NCBI RefSeq assembly: GCF_030406325.1
Contig: NZ_JAUEQY010000003.1
Span: 416,029 to 480,028, forward strand
Source: Actinomadura sp. DC4
GTDB lineage: Bacteria > Actinomycetota > Actinomycetes > Streptosporangiales > Streptosporangiaceae
Length of the DNA: 64,000 nt
Direction: 5' to 3'
Program-made: the position numbers and the translations under genes
Shown here: one piece after another, positions 54,922-63,834 of the stretch
Layout: each line of letters begins with the position of its first letter
Numbering within the stretch: position 1 is the first letter of the stretch
Notes under the pieces: model-generated
What the model saw: the letters and a program-made list of their open reading frames with translations, nothing else
The model's database searches: none
Told to the model about the DNA's origin: nothing

Positions 54922-55074
54922 CTACGGCAGGTCGCTGACGAAGCTGGAAAGGGACGTCGCGGCGCCGGTGAGGCCGCCCAGAGCGCCGTGGACCACGTTA
55001 GCGGCCTTGTGCGGTTGGCTGACCAGGTAGAACGCCAGGAATCCCAGAGCTCCCCATTTGCCGACCTTCTTCAT
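54922..55074 (-). CDS. 50-residue single-pass membrane protein
   Basis: From ATG 55074 the minus strand encodes MKKVGKWGALGFLAFYLVSQ, then PHKAANVVHGALGGLTGAAT and a short polar end. One hydrophobic segment, a GGGGAG ribosome site upstream and a clean stop at 54922 support a real small gene. Similar short proteins are common in actinomycetes; function unknown. Confidence 0.7.
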   Translation of the reverse strand: MKKVGKWGALGFLAFYLVSQPHKAANVVHGALGGLTGAATSLSSFVSDLP

Positions 55075-55088
55075 ATTCGGTCACTCCC

Positions 55089-55138
55089 CGTATCGATCGA
55101 GATACGAAGAGTAACTTCCCTGTCGGGGGGTCCGACAG
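55089..55138. promoter_or_regulatory. Dyad and hairpin upstream of the small membrane protein
   Basis: CGTATC-N6-GATACG (55089-55106) is an inverted repeat 15 bp before the small gene and may be an operator. CTGTCGG-N5-CCGACAG (55120-55138) is a perfect 7-bp stem that could end the LCP transcript. Both lie in the 134-bp gap. Confidence 0.4.
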
Positions 55139-55208
55139 CACCGACGCCCCGCAAATCAGCTGTCACATACGGCAAAGGATTCGAAAGGGACGACGTCTTC
55201 CCGCGCGA

Positions 55209-56258
55209 TCAGCCCGCCGGGCGCAGGCTCTTCGGCACCGGCTGGTCCTCGCGGAGGGCGCGGAACAGGGCCGCGGAGCCCGTCGGGCTCCAGGTGAGGT
55301 ACGAACCGACGCTCGGGGAGTAGCCGTTTCCGCCCAGCGGGACCGTCGTCGTGAGGCCGTCGCCGCTGCTCAGGCCGCGCATCGCCCAGGCGAAACCCGC
55401 CAGGTTGTACAGATGGTCGTCCTGGTCCACCGAGAAGTCGTCCGTGGAGCGCAGGACGAACGGCACGATGCGGAACGGGTTGAGCAGAGTGCCCGGGCTC
55501 GTCGCCTTGTGGGTCAGCGCGGCCAGGAACTTGCGCTGGTTCTGCACCCGCTGCAGGTCCTGGCTGGCGAACGCATGGCGCGTACGGACGAAGCCCAGGG
55601 CCTGCGGGCCGTTGAGCTTCTGGCAGCCGGCCTTCAGGTTGAGGCCCGACGCCTTGTCCTTGATCGGCTGGGGAATGCACATGTCGACCCCGCCGACCGA
55701 GTCGACCATGCCGACGAAACCGGCGAAACCGATCTCCGCGTAGTGGTCGATGTGGATCTTGGTGGCCTGCTCGACCGTACGGACCAGCAGCTTGGGGCCG
55801 CCGAAGGCGTACGCGGCGTTGAGCTTGTTGGGGTCGTGGCCCGGGATCGGGACGTACGAGTCGCGGGGCAGGCTGACCAGGGTCGTGCCGTGGTCGCCGA
55901 TGTGCAGCAGCATCATCGAGTCGGTGCGCTTGCCCTCGGCCTTGCCGGTGGAGAGCTTCTTGCGCTCGGCGCTCGACAGGCCCTCACGGCTGTCGGAGCC
56001 CACGACCAGCCAGTTCGTTCCCGGCGTGTCGCCGGGACGGCCCGGATAGTCGGAGAAGACGTCGATGCGGTTCAGCCGCGAGTCGAGGTAGAAGTAGGCC
56101 CCGATCATCAGGAGCAGCAGCACGAGGATGACGATCAGGACGGTCCGCAGCCAGTGCCGGCGTCGCCCGCCGCCGGCGGGCGCTCCGTCGCGTCCGCCCG
56201 TCCGCCCGTCGGCGTACGGCCGTGCGTCGCTTTGCCGGTTGTCCGCCCAATCGTTCAT
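55209..56258 (-). CDS. LytR-CpsA-Psr (LCP) family protein
   Basis: 349 residues. A cytosolic N-terminus rich in Gly/Arg is followed by one membrane helix at about 37-58 (TVLIVILVLLLLMIGAYFYL). The extracellular LCP domain has VGSDSREG, KRTDSMMLLHIGD, LVSLPRDSYVPIPGH and FVRTRHAFASQDLQR, including the catalytic Arg residues. It attaches glycopolymers to the cell wall. Start ATG 56258. Confidence 0.92.
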   Translation of the reverse strand: MNDWADNRQSDARPYADGRTGGRDGAPAGGGRRRHWLRTVLIVILVLLLLMIGAYFYLDSRLNRIDVFSDYPGRPGDTPGTNWLVVGSDSREGLSSAERKKLSTGKAEGKRTDSMMLLHIGDHGTTLVSLPRDSYVPIPGHDPNKLNAAYAFGGPKLLVRTVEQATKIHIDHYAEIGFAGFVGMVDSVGGVDMCIPQPIKDKASGLNLKAGCQKLNGPQALGFVRTRHAFASQDLQRVQNQRKFLAALTHKATSPGTLLNPFRIVPFVLRSTDDFSVDQDDHLYNLAGFAWAMRGLSSGDGLTTTVPLGGNGYSPSVGSYLTWSPTGSAALFRALREDQPVPKSLRPAG

Positions 56259-56349
56259 GGCAGTAACCGTAGAGGGTCGGAGAAACCGGCGCGTCAGCTT
56301 GGCGGGTGATTCGCGGCCGGGGACGGTCATCCCGGCGGCCGGGTCCGGG

Positions 56350-56916
56350 TCACACCGCGGCGGTACCGATCAGTCCCTTGCGGGTGACCCGCGTCACGAG
56401 CTCCTCCTCGGACAGGTCGCCCTCCGGCCGCCGGGGCACCACCAGGTAACGCGTCTCGGCCGAGGCGTCCCACACCGCGACGTCCACCTCGCCGGGCAGC
56501 TCCAGCCCGAACTCGGCGAGGACGGCGCGCGGCTCGCGTACGACACGGGAGCGGTACGCGAAGCTCCTGTACCAGCCCGGCGAGGGGCCGAGCAGCGTCA
56601 CCGGATAACAGGAGCACAGCGTGCAGACGACCACGTTGTGCAGCTCAGGGGTGTTCTCGACCGCGCGCAGGCGGTAGCCCCTCGTGCTGAAGCCGAGGGC
56701 GCCGGCCGCGGCGTTCGCGTCGGCGAGCAGCGTCTCGCGGTACGCCGGGTCGGTCCACGCGCGGGCCACGATGCGAGCGCCGTTGACCGGCGCGGCGCCG
56801 TTGAGCAGCTCGTCCAGGTGCGCGTCGAGCTTCTCGTCGGTGGTCAGGCCGGCGGCGACCACGCGCTCCTCCAGCCTGCGCACCCGCGCCGCGATGGGGA
56901 GTTCGTCATGGCTCAT
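56350..56916 (-). CDS. Nitrile hydratase alpha-type / thiocyanate hydrolase gamma-type subunit
   Basis: 188 residues. The metal-binding motif reads VVVCTLCSCYPVTLLG; C-T-L-C-S-C with Thr is the cobalt-type signature, with two Cys normally oxidised. VNGARIVARAWTDPAYRETL and SPGWYRSFAYRSRVVREPRA match the family. It holds the active centre. The ATG at 56916 overlaps the next upstream gene by 4 bp. See the two partners for the subunit count. Confidence 0.9.
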   Translation of the reverse strand: MSHDELPIAARVRRLEERVVAAGLTTDEKLDAHLDELLNGAAPVNGARIVARAWTDPAYRETLLADANAAAGALGFSTRGYRLRAVENTPELHNVVVCTLCSCYPVTLLGPSPGWYRSFAYRSRVVREPRAVLAEFGLELPGEVDVAVWDASAETRYLVVPRRPEGDLSEEELVTRVTRKGLIGTAAV

Positions 56917-57185
56917 GGCGCGACCTCCTCGAGGTAGGACTCCCACAGGTCGACGACGACCGAGTGCGTGCCCGCGCCCCACAGGTCACGGGCCGGGAAG
57001 CGTACGGCGTAGACGTGCTCGACGCGCGGCGGCGTGATGCCCCTGGCCTGGTCGTCGGGCAGAGGCCACTCCCCCTCGACCTCCACGATCTCGCCGACGT
57101 GCCCGCGCACGTAACGCGGAACGCGCGTGTGGTGGTCGGGATCGGCCGACCGCGCGCGTACGCGGGCGCCGGGCGCGTACGTCAT
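56913..57185 (-). CDS. Nitrile hydratase beta C-terminal half as a separate subunit
   Basis: 90 residues with the SH3-like barrel of the beta subunit C-terminus: MTYAPGARVRARSADPDHHT, RVPRYVRGHVGEIVEV, HVYAVRFPARDLWGAG and VVDLWESYLEEV. In ordinary nitrile hydratases this is fused to the N-terminal half. Here it is a separate gene, as in thiocyanate hydrolase and toyocamycin nitrile hydratase. Confidence 0.88.
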   Translation of the reverse strand: MTYAPGARVRARSADPDHHTRVPRYVRGHVGEIVEVEGEWPLPDDQARGITPPRVEHVYAVRFPARDLWGAGTHSVVVDLWESYLEEVAP

Positions 57186-57442
57186 GCGAGGCCCTTCTCG
57201 GCCAGGATCATCTCCATGGCCATCAGCCAGCGTTCGTAGTAAGAGGCGGCGAGGTAGTCCTCCGGAGGGATCCGCTCGATCGCGTCGCGCATCTCGTCGG
57301 TGTTGAACACCCCGGCACGCCCCAGAGCGCGGTTCAGCGCGTAGACGCGGGCCTCCCAGTCGGCCTGGAACGGCGCGCCGTCCTCGCCGATCGGGACCGG
57401 CCCGAATCCGCTCTGGCCTCCCATGTCGTGCACTCTGCTCAC
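57182..57442 (-). CDS. Nitrile hydratase beta N-terminal half as a separate subunit
   Basis: 86 residues: MSRVHDMGGQSGFGPVPIGE is the conserved beta start, followed by ADWEARVYALNRALGRAGVF and DYLAASYYERWLMAMEMIL. It is first in the three-gene unit; its stop overlaps the C-half gene by 4 bp (ATGA). Together the three give an alpha/beta/gamma hydratase. No cobalt chaperone gene lies adjacent. Confidence 0.87.
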   Translation of the reverse strand: MSRVHDMGGQSGFGPVPIGEDGAPFQADWEARVYALNRALGRAGVFNTDEMRDAIERIPPEDYLAASYYERWLMAMEMILAEKGLA

Positions 57443-57504
57443 CGTTCCGACGCTAGCCGACCCCGCACGGCGCGGGAAGCCCGCCGGTCTGGTTGGGTGG
57501 GGGC

Positions 57505-57765
57505 ATGGCGGAAGATCTGGAAAATTTGTCGTCCAAGGAGCTGCACGACCGCGCGGTCGAGCGCGCCGTACGCCACGTGGACGTCGGCTTCCTGTGGCGG
57601 CTGCTGCAGGCGATCCCGGCGGCGCAGGCCGCGGCCGGCCACCCCGACCAGGCCGAGGCCGACGTGTCCCACCTGTCGTCGATCGTGAACGAGCTGGTCC
57701 ACTCGGGCGAAGGCGAGGTCGCCGACGCCCTGCGCCCGCTCTACATCGACTACCTCGGCGGCTGA
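57505..57765 (+). CDS. Conserved small helical protein
   Basis: 86 residues: MAEDLENLSSKELHDRAVER, AVRHVDVGFLWRLLQAIPAA, LVHSGEGEVADALRPLYIDY. All-helical, acidic and soluble. Similar short proteins are conserved in actinomycetes, but no function is known. ATG 57505 follows GGTGGGGG; a GTG at 57493 is possible. Divergent from the hydratase genes across 62 bp. Confidence 0.75.
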   Translation: MAEDLENLSSKELHDRAVERAVRHVDVGFLWRLLQAIPAAQAAAGHPDQAEADVSHLSSIVNELVHSGEGEVADALRPLYIDYLGG

Positions 57766-57904
57766 GCCCGGCCGCCGCGCCGGCGAAGCTTTGCCACGCG
57801 TACCGGACATAGAGCGGACATTCCTTACTTTCGGTAACGAGATGGGCACGGCTCTTGTAGTTGATCTCAACGGCCGGTGATCATTGCCTCACTCAGGGGA
57901 GGCG

Positions 57905-57976
57905 ATGATGGGGCCGGTCGGGAAGGTCACGAAAAAGCGCTTACGGACGCAGCGGCTCTCCCCGGGGCGGTCGTGA
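57905..57976 (+). CDS. 23-codon upstream ORF coupled to the next gene
   Basis: ATGATG at 57905, preceded by a strong AGGGGAGG site, starts MMGPVGKVTKKRLRTQRLSP followed by GRS. Its TGA at 57974-57976 overlaps a GTG start at 57973 (GTGA). The downstream gene has no good ribosome site of its own, so this peptide probably delivers ribosomes to it. A leader peptide role is inferred. Confidence 0.55.
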   Translation: MMGPVGKVTKKRLRTQRLSPGRS

Positions 57977-58605
57977 GCGGCGGGCGGCGCCGGCTTCCCG
58001 GCAGGGAGGCCGTGCTCTGGACCGGAATCCTCGCCGGCGCGCTCGGGGTGGGCGTCGTCTCGGGCCAGGTCTTCCTGCTCTACCGGCCGGTCGCCGGCCA
58101 CCCGGTCGCGGAACAGGCCTCGCGGGGACCCGTCCGCAGCGCCACGCCGTCCACGGCCGGGGACGCACGGACCCAGGCCCGGGGCGTCGACGCGCTCCTC
58201 GCCTCGGGAAAGAAGGCGCACGACCGGCTCCAGTACGACGCGGACACCTGCGACGGCCTGGCCGCCGCCGTACCCGCGTTCCGGCGGATCGTGCGGGATC
58301 GGCAGGCGGAGCTGTCGGAGGCACGGAAGCTGCCCGTCGACCGGCTGGCCCCGGCGGCGGAGCTGCAGCGGGCGCTCGTCGATTCTTACCGCTTCGCACT
58401 GGAGGCGGACCGCGCCTACCTCGCCTGGGCGGAGGAGACCGGCTCCCAGGACTGCGGCGACGCCGCGCCGCCGTCCACCTCCGACCTCGCGGACGCGCGG
58501 GCGGCGGACGACAAGGCCGCGCCGGCGAAGCGGCGGCTGGTCGCGCTGTGGAACCCCGTCGCACTCAGCCAGGGCCTGCCCTCCTACACCTGGCGCGACC
58601 TCTGA
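57973..58605 (+). CDS. Membrane-anchored extracytoplasmic protein of unknown function
   Basis: 210 residues from GTG 57973. A basic start (SGGRRRLPGREA) leads into one helix (VLWTGILAGALGVGVVSGQV), then a helical outside domain with two Cys (DADTCDGLA and GSQDCGDAA). Family unknown. A frame open to GTG 57877 would add 32 residues but lacks a ribosome site; the coupled upstream ORF favours 57973. Confidence 0.65.
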   Translation: MSGGRRRLPGREAVLWTGILAGALGVGVVSGQVFLLYRPVAGHPVAEQASRGPVRSATPSTAGDARTQARGVDALLASGKKAHDRLQYDADTCDGLAAAVPAFRRIVRDRQAELSEARKLPVDRLAPAAELQRALVDSYRFALEADRAYLAWAEETGSQDCGDAAPPSTSDLADARAADDKAAPAKRRLVALWNPVALSQGLPSYTWRDL

Positions 58606-58636
58606 ATCCTGCCGCACACCTATGCCCCGCATGACC

Positions 58637-61600
58637 TCACAGGTACTGGCCCAGGTTGTCATCACCCGTGGAAGAGCTCTCGGCGGCCGGGAGGTCCTCC
58701 ACACGCAGGAGGCCGATGTCGGCCCGCACCGGGTCCTCCTCGCGGACGATGCGCTGGGCCTGCAGGGCGATGGCGCGGTCCAGGTGGTTGCGCATGAGCC
58801 GGGCGTTGCCGAACGACTCGCCGCGGCTGGCGGTGCGGAGCATCCGGCGTACGGCGTCGAGGACCCCGTCGCCCAGGGCGAAGCCCGCCTCGGCCGCCAT
58901 CACCTCGAAGATCGCCACCAGCTCGTCGTCGGTGTAGTCGGGGAAGCGCAGCACGCGGGGGAACCGTGAGGCCAGGCCCGGGTTGAAGTCCAGGAACCGC
59001 AGCATCGGGCCCTCGTAGCCCGCGACGATGACGACGAGGTCCGCGCGGTGCTCCTCCATCTGCTTGAGGAGCTCGGCGATGGCCTCGTGGCCGTAGTCGC
59101 GGCCGGAGTCTGCGGGCGTCAGGGCGTACGCCTCGTCGATGAACAGCACGCCGCCGAGGGCGCGCTCGACCGCCGCGCGGACCTTGGGCGCGGTCTGGCC
59201 GATGTACTCCCCGACCAGGTCGGCACGGGAGACCTCGACCAGGTGGCCCGAGGACAGCAGGCTCAGCTTGGCGTAGACGGCGGCCAGCAGGCGGGCCATG
59301 GTCGTCTTGGCGGTGCCCGGGTCGCCGGTGAAGACCATGTGCCGGGTGGGCGGGGCGATCGGGATGCCGGCGTCGCGGCGCAGCTGTTCGGCCTTGGCCT
59401 CGGCGACGAGCAGGTGCACCTCGTGCTTGACGGCGTCCAGGCCGATGAGCTTCTCGATCTCGGCGAGCGGGTCGCCGGGCAGGTCGATGTGGCCGCTCGC
59501 GACGAGTGTGCCCGGGATGTCGGCGGCGAAGATCTCGTCCAGGGACTCGTCGTCGGTGAGGACGCCGTCGTCGAGAACCCGGCGCGACTGCATCGCGACC
59601 GCGCGGTCCAGCAGGTTGATCATGGCGCGGGCGTTGCCGACGTTGCTGTCGCGGGTGCTGCCGTGCACGAGCTCGCGGACGCGGTCCAGGACCCCCGCCT
59701 GCAGGGCGAAGCCGGCGTCGGCGGCCTTGGCCTTGAAGATCTCGATGAGCTCGTCCTCGGACAGGCCGGGGAAGCGCAGCCGCTTGGGGAAGAACGTGGA
59801 CAGCTCCGAGTCGGTCTTGAGCAGGCCGTTCATCGGACCCTCCGGCCCGCACAGGACGACGACGAGATCCTCGGGATGCCCCTGTACGCAGGCGAGGAGG
59901 ACGTCGACGGCCTCGCGGTTGCGCGGCGACTCGCCGGGCATCAGGTTGTGCGCGTCGTTGATGGCCAGGACGCCGCCCTGCGCGCGCTCGACCGCGCGGC
60001 GGACCCGCGGCCCGCTCTCGCTGACGTACTCGCCCACGAGGTCGGAACGGTCGACCTCGACCAGGTGGCCCGAGGACAGGACGCCCAGCTCGGCGTAGAT
60101 CCGCCCGAGGATGCGCGCGACCTTGGACTTGCCGGTGCCGGCGCCGCCGGTGAAGACGATGTGCTTGGGCCGCGCGGCCACCGGCATGCCGGCCTCCCGG
60201 CGCAGCCGCGCCGCCTCGGCCTCGGCGACGAGGAGCCGTACCTCGCTCTTGACCGAGTCGAGGCCGACGCAGGACTCCAGCTCGGCCATCGGGTCGGAGT
60301 GCGCGACGCCGCCGGCGATGACCCGCTGCGGCAGGTCGACCGGGGCGACCTCGGTCTCGCCGCGCGCCGCGGCGGCCGTGACGCACTGCTCGGCGAGGTA
60401 TTCGACGAGGCGCGCGCCGCGCAGGTTGAGCAGCGGCGGGGTGCGGGTGAGCAGCAGGCCGGCGGTCACCGCGGCCTCGCGGGCCGCGGTCATGTCCCGC
60501 CGGGCGACCGCGCGGCGGAACAGCTCCGCGTACGCGTCCTCGCCGAACTCCTGTGTACGGGCGACGCGGAAGTGCTGGTGGAGCGCCGGGTTGGCGTCGA
60601 AGACCCGCCGGTCGCCGCCGACGCGGCACAGCACGACGACGTGCAGCTTCTGGTGGCGTTCGAGCGCGCGGCGCAGCTCCTCGGCCAGCGCCGTGCCGCA
60701 GTTGTCGAAGCCGAGGATGCGGTCCAGCCCGTCGATCACGAGGAGGCGGCCCTCCAGGCACTCGCGGACGCGGGCCAGGAAGTACAGGATCGTGTCGCTG
60801 ACGTGGAGGTTGGCGAAGACCTGGTCGGAGACCCAGACCGTCTCGCGTACGTCACCGCGCTCCATCAGGGCGTTCTCCAGCGTACGGACGGCGGTGCCCT
60901 TGCCGGTCGCCTCCGGGCCGCTGACGAGCAGGCGTACGGGCCGCGTCTTGTCGGCGCGCAGCACCTCGGTGACCGCGGTGACCAGGTCGGGCTGGCCGAC
61001 GACGTCGTCGGCCACCTCCTCGGCCACCGCGGCGACGCGTGACTCCTCGGCCGGGGCCGGGCCGGCGAACCGCGCGGCCAGCGGGTTGACGACCGTGGGC
61101 GCCTGGAAGAGGCGGCGCAGGTCCATCTGGAACCCGCGTACGGGCACGCGGCACTTGGGGCTGACCGCGCTGTCGGGCAGGCCCTGGACGCAGCCGGTGA
61201 CGCGCAGCGCCATGTCGAGCCAGGCGCGGCAGCCGTCGGCCTCACCCGCCACCAGACCGCGGGCCAGCCACGAGCGGACCTCGGACTGCCAGGACTCGAC
61301 CCGGAAGCCCTCCTTCAGCCGCTGGTGGTGCTCCTGGACGCTCTGGTAGCGCTCGACGCCGACGGCGAAGGCCAGCTCGGCGGGGACCGTCGCCAGCTCC
61401 GCCTGGAGCAGGAGCCGGGCGAGGGCGACGTCCACCGGGTCGTGGCCCGGCACCGCCGACAGCAGGCGCTCGTGCGCGGCGAGCAGGCCCGAGCACGCCC
61501 AGCCGAGGTAGCCGACCGGGCCGGCCAGTTCGGGGAGCGCGGCGAGAGTGTCCTCGGGCACGTCGGTGGCCCAGAGGCGTTCGAGCTCGCCCTGCGGCGT

Positions 61601-62164
61601 CGACAGGTCGGCGGCCCGCGACACGGGGTCGGCGGCGCGCCGTTCGTACATCTCGATCATGGCCAGACGGCGCTTGTCCACCGGCTCGATGCCGACGAGC
61701 ACGCCGAGGGCCTCGCGGGCGAGGGTGAACATCGTCGTACGCCGGTCGGCGTCGTCGCCGACGTTCTCCACGAGCCACAGGCCCGGCGGGCGCAGCCGGC
61801 CGCCCTGGCTGAACCAGGCGTGCGGGTCGCGTACGGGGGCCTCGGGCTTGGCCAGGAAGGTGGAGAACAGCTCGTAGTCGATGTCGCCGCGCGAGCCCGC
61901 GCGGATCGCCGACGCGCCGAGCAGGAAGGTCAGCAGCGACCACAGCTCCGCGCCCGCCGCCGAGGTGCCGGCTCCGTAGAAGTCGCTGAGCCCGCTCGTC
62001 AGCTCCTTCGCGCGCTCGTCACGGTCGAACTCCAGAGCACGCTCGCGCACCTCGCCGTACAGCCCGTCCGGAACCCGCCAGGGCCCGTCGTGGGAGTAGA
62101 CGTCGAGCAGAGGCTCGTCGGTCAGCAGCAGCTCAAGGTGTTCGGGTAGGCGTGGGGCGCTCAC
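58637..62164 (-). CDS. Triple-AAA CbxX/CfqX-type ATPase
   Basis: 1,175 residues from GTG 62164. Residues 1-390 are a helical domain without known motif. Module 1 (about 410) has GPEATGKGT and Walker [11 protein letters not shown]. Module 2 (about 670) has GGAGTGKSK but a Walker B of [13 protein letters not shown], lacking the usual D-E. Module 3 (about 945) has GDPGTAKTT and intact [10 protein letters not shown]. Modules 2 and 3 resemble EccA/SpoVK/CbbX-type remodelling ATPases. No ESX partner genes are nearby. A GTG at 62188 is an alternative start. Confidence 0.85.
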   Translation of the reverse strand: MSAPRLPEHLELLLTDEPLLDVYSHDGPWRVPDGLYGEVRERALEFDRDERAKELTSGLSDFYGAGTSAAGAELWSLLTFLLGASAIRAGSRGDIDYELFSTFLAKPEAPVRDPHAWFSQGGRLRPPGLWLVENVGDDADRRTTMFTLAREALGVLVGIEPVDKRRLAMIEMYERRAADPVSRAADLSTPQGELERLWATDVPEDTLAALPELAGPVGYLGWACSGLLAAHERLLSAVPGHDPVDVALARLLLQAELATVPAELAFAVGVERYQSVQEHHQRLKEGFRVESWQSEVRSWLARGLVAGEADGCRAWLDMALRVTGCVQGLPDSAVSPKCRVPVRGFQMDLRRLFQAPTVVNPLAARFAGPAPAEESRVAAVAEEVADDVVGQPDLVTAVTEVLRADKTRPVRLLVSGPEATGKGTAVRTLENALMERGDVRETVWVSDQVFANLHVSDTILYFLARVRECLEGRLLVIDGLDRILGFDNCGTALAEELRRALERHQKLHVVVLCRVGGDRRVFDANPALHQHFRVARTQEFGEDAYAELFRRAVARRDMTAAREAAVTAGLLLTRTPPLLNLRGARLVEYLAEQCVTAAAARGETEVAPVDLPQRVIAGGVAHSDPMAELESCVGLDSVKSEVRLLVAEAEAARLRREAGMPVAARPKHIVFTGGAGTGKSKVARILGRIYAELGVLSSGHLVEVDRSDLVGEYVSESGPRVRRAVERAQGGVLAINDAHNLMPGESPRNREAVDVLLACVQGHPEDLVVVLCGPEGPMNGLLKTDSELSTFFPKRLRFPGLSEDELIEIFKAKAADAGFALQAGVLDRVRELVHGSTRDSNVGNARAMINLLDRAVAMQSRRVLDDGVLTDDESLDEIFAADIPGTLVASGHIDLPGDPLAEIEKLIGLDAVKHEVHLLVAEAKAEQLRRDAGIPIAPPTRHMVFTGDPGTAKTTMARLLAAVYAKLSLLSSGHLVEVSRADLVGEYIGQTAPKVRAAVERALGGVLFIDEAYALTPADSGRDYGHEAIAELLKQMEEHRADLVVIVAGYEGPMLRFLDFNPGLASRFPRVLRFPDYTDDELVAIFEVMAAEAGFALGDGVLDAVRRMLRTASRGESFGNARLMRNHLDRAIALQAQRIVREEDPVRADIGLLRVEDLPAAESSSTGDDNLGQYL

Positions 62165-62232
62165 GTGGTAGACCTTACGACCCTCCACGCCCGTGTCGCA
62201 GCCGCCCGATCATCGCCCCAGGTCGGCGGGGT

Positions 62233-62526
62233 TCAGCGTTTCCAGCCGGGCCGCTTGTCCTCGCGATGTTCGGCGGCGATCCGCATCGGCCCGGTGGGGC
62301 GTTCGGGCCGCTCACGCGGCTCCGGCTCCGGCTGGGCCGGCGGGGCGATGCTGAAGCCGATCTCCGCCGGCGGGCGTTCGAGCTCCTCGAGATCGCTGAC
62401 CGGGACGAGCGCCGCGAGCGCCTTGCCGTGGCGGGTCAGCAGGATCCGCTCGCCGCTGTAGCCGACGCGGCTGACGAGTTCCGCCAGGTCGGCACGGGCC
62501 TGAGTCACCGGCACCTCTCGAGTCAT
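62233..62526 (-). CDS. Phd/YefM-like antitoxin-type protein, no toxin beside it
   Basis: 97 residues. The first 55 match Phd/YefM (VPVTQARADLAELVSRVGYS, RILLTRHGKALAALVPVSDL). The C-terminal tail is Pro/Glu-rich and disordered, the usual toxin-binding part, but no RelE/Doc gene follows; the next gene downstream is the AAA ATPase. Divergent from clpP1 across a 60-bp gap with a large dyad, so it may be a DNA-binding regulator of the clpP operon. Confidence 0.82.
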   Translation of the reverse strand: MTREVPVTQARADLAELVSRVGYSGERILLTRHGKALAALVPVSDLEELERPPAEIGFSIAPPAQPEPEPRERPERPTGPMRIAAEHREDKRPGWKR

Positions 62527-62535
62527 GATGAGATT

Positions 62536-62577
62536 CTAGCATTCTGTACGTTCTTGCTATTCTGTACAGAACTCTAG
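62536..62577. promoter_or_regulatory. 14-bp-arm dyad between antitoxin gene and clpP1
   Basis: CTAGCATTCTGTAC (62536-62549) and GTACAGAACTCTAG (62564-62577) match in 12 of 14 positions as an inverted repeat. A perfect TTCTGTACAGAA (62560-62571) lies inside. It occupies the whole 60-bp divergent gap and should control both transcripts. The Phd/YefM-like protein is the obvious candidate binder. Confidence 0.6.
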
Positions 62578-62586
62578 GAGGCGCGG

Positions 62587-63204
62587 ATGGACTTTCCGAC
62601 GTACGAACCGCGGGCCCGGGTCACCGAGCTCCCCGAGACGCACGCGACCGACCAGCTTTTCCAGCGGCTGCTCGCCCAGCGCATCGTCTTCATCGGGGCC
62701 GAGATCGATGACGACCTGGCCAACCGCGTGTGCTCACAGCTCCTGCTCCTCGCGGCGCAGGACGGGCGGCGCGACATCAAGATCTTCATCAACTCGCCGG
62801 GCGGCTCGATGGACGCGATGTTCGCCATGTTCGACGTGATGAAGTACCTGCCGAACGACGTCTCGACGGTCGGGCTCGGCATGGCGGCCTCGGCGGGGCA
62901 GTTCCTGCTCACCGCGGGCACCGCGGGCAAGCGCTACGCGCTGCGCAACACGCGGATCATGATGCACCAGCCGTCCGGCGGCATCGGCGGCACCGCGTCC
63001 GACATCCGTATCCAGGCCGAGCAGTCCGTGCACATGAAGCACCGGTTCCTCGAACTCATCGCCGAGCACACCGGGCGGCCGTACGAGCAGATCGAGCACG
63101 ACGCCGACCGCGACCGTTACTTCACCGCCGCCGAGGCGCGGGAGTACGGCCTGATCGACCACGTCGTGACCAGCGCCCTGGAGGCGGGAGGGGTGGCGCC
63201 GTGA
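62587..63204 (+). CDS. clpP1: ATP-dependent Clp protease proteolytic subunit 1
   Basis: 205 residues. The catalytic triad is Ser102 in [11 protein letters not shown], His127 in MMHQPSGG and Asp172 in [31 protein letters not shown] is the family core. It forms the barrel protease with ClpP2 and unfoldases ClpX/ClpC. AGGAGG lies 6 nt upstream of the ATG. The stop overlaps clpP2 by 4 bp. Confidence 0.94.
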   Translation: MDFPTYEPRARVTELPETHATDQLFQRLLAQRIVFIGAEIDDDLANRVCSQLLLLAAQDGRRDIKIFINSPGGSMDAMFAMFDVMKYLPNDVSTVGLGMAASAGQFLLTAGTAGKRYALRNTRIMMHQPSGGIGGTASDIRIQAEQSVHMKHRFLELIAEHTGRPYEQIEHDADRDRYFTAAEAREYGLIDHVVTSALEAGGVAP

Positions 63205-63812
63205 TCTCGGTCGAGGCGCGCTACGTCCTGCCCTCCTACGTCGAGCGCACGTCGTACGGGGTCAAGGAGATGAACCCGTACAACAAGCTGTTCGAAGAGC
63301 GGATCGTCTTCCTCGGGGTGCCGGTCGACGACACCCTCGCCAACGACGTGATCGCGCAGCTCATCGCGCTGGAGGGGATCGACCCCGACCGTACGATCAG
63401 CCTGTACATCAACTCCCCCGGTGGCTCGCTGACCGCGATGACGGCGATCTACGACACGATGCAGTTCGTCAAGCCGGAGATCGAGACGACGTGCGTGGGT
63501 CAGGCCGCCTCGGCGGCGGCGGTCCTGCTGGCGGCCGGCTCGCCGGGCAAGCGCGCCGCGCTGCCGCACTCGCGGATCCTCATCCACCAGCCCAGCACCG
63601 GGGGCACGCGCGGCCAGACGAGCGACCTGGAGATCCAGGCGAACGAGATCATCCGGCAGCGTGAGGAGCTGGAGGAGATCCTGGCCGGGCACTCCGGGCG
63701 CAGTGCGGAGCAGGTACGGGCCGACATCGAGCGCGACCGGTTCCTCACGGCCGAACAGGCGCGGGAGTACGGCCTGATCGACGAGATCATCACCAGCCGC
63801 AAGGTTCGCTGA
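63201..63812 (+). CDS. clpP2: ATP-dependent Clp protease proteolytic subunit 2
   Basis: 203 residues from GTG 63201. Catalytic Ser104 ([14 protein letters not shown]), His129 (LIHQPSTGG) and Asp175 ([12 protein letters not shown]). It has a longer N-terminus than ClpP1 ([20 protein letters not shown]). The two differ enough to form a heteromeric barrel. Translation is coupled to clpP1. Confidence 0.94.
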   Translation: MISVEARYVLPSYVERTSYGVKEMNPYNKLFEERIVFLGVPVDDTLANDVIAQLIALEGIDPDRTISLYINSPGGSLTAMTAIYDTMQFVKPEIETTCVGQAASAAAVLLAAGSPGKRAALPHSRILIHQPSTGGTRGQTSDLEIQANEIIRQREELEEILAGHSGRSAEQVRADIERDRFLTAEQAREYGLIDEIITSRKVR

Positions 63813-63834
63813 GGCCGGGGCAGTGGGTGCCGTT

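Noticed and set aside
59048..61042. Very long open frame on the plus strand opposite the AAA ATPase
   Set aside because: Its translation is repetitive in Ala, Gly, Arg, Asp and Leu without family motifs; it is the mirror of a GC-rich gene on the minus strand.
58637..62164. ESX/type VII secretion locus
   Set aside because: The ATPase modules resemble EccA, but no EccB-E, WXG100 or mycosin gene is present in the window.
62233..62526. Complete toxin-antitoxin pair
   Set aside because: Neither flank encodes a RelE, Doc, PIN or Fic-type toxin, so only the antitoxin-like gene is supported.
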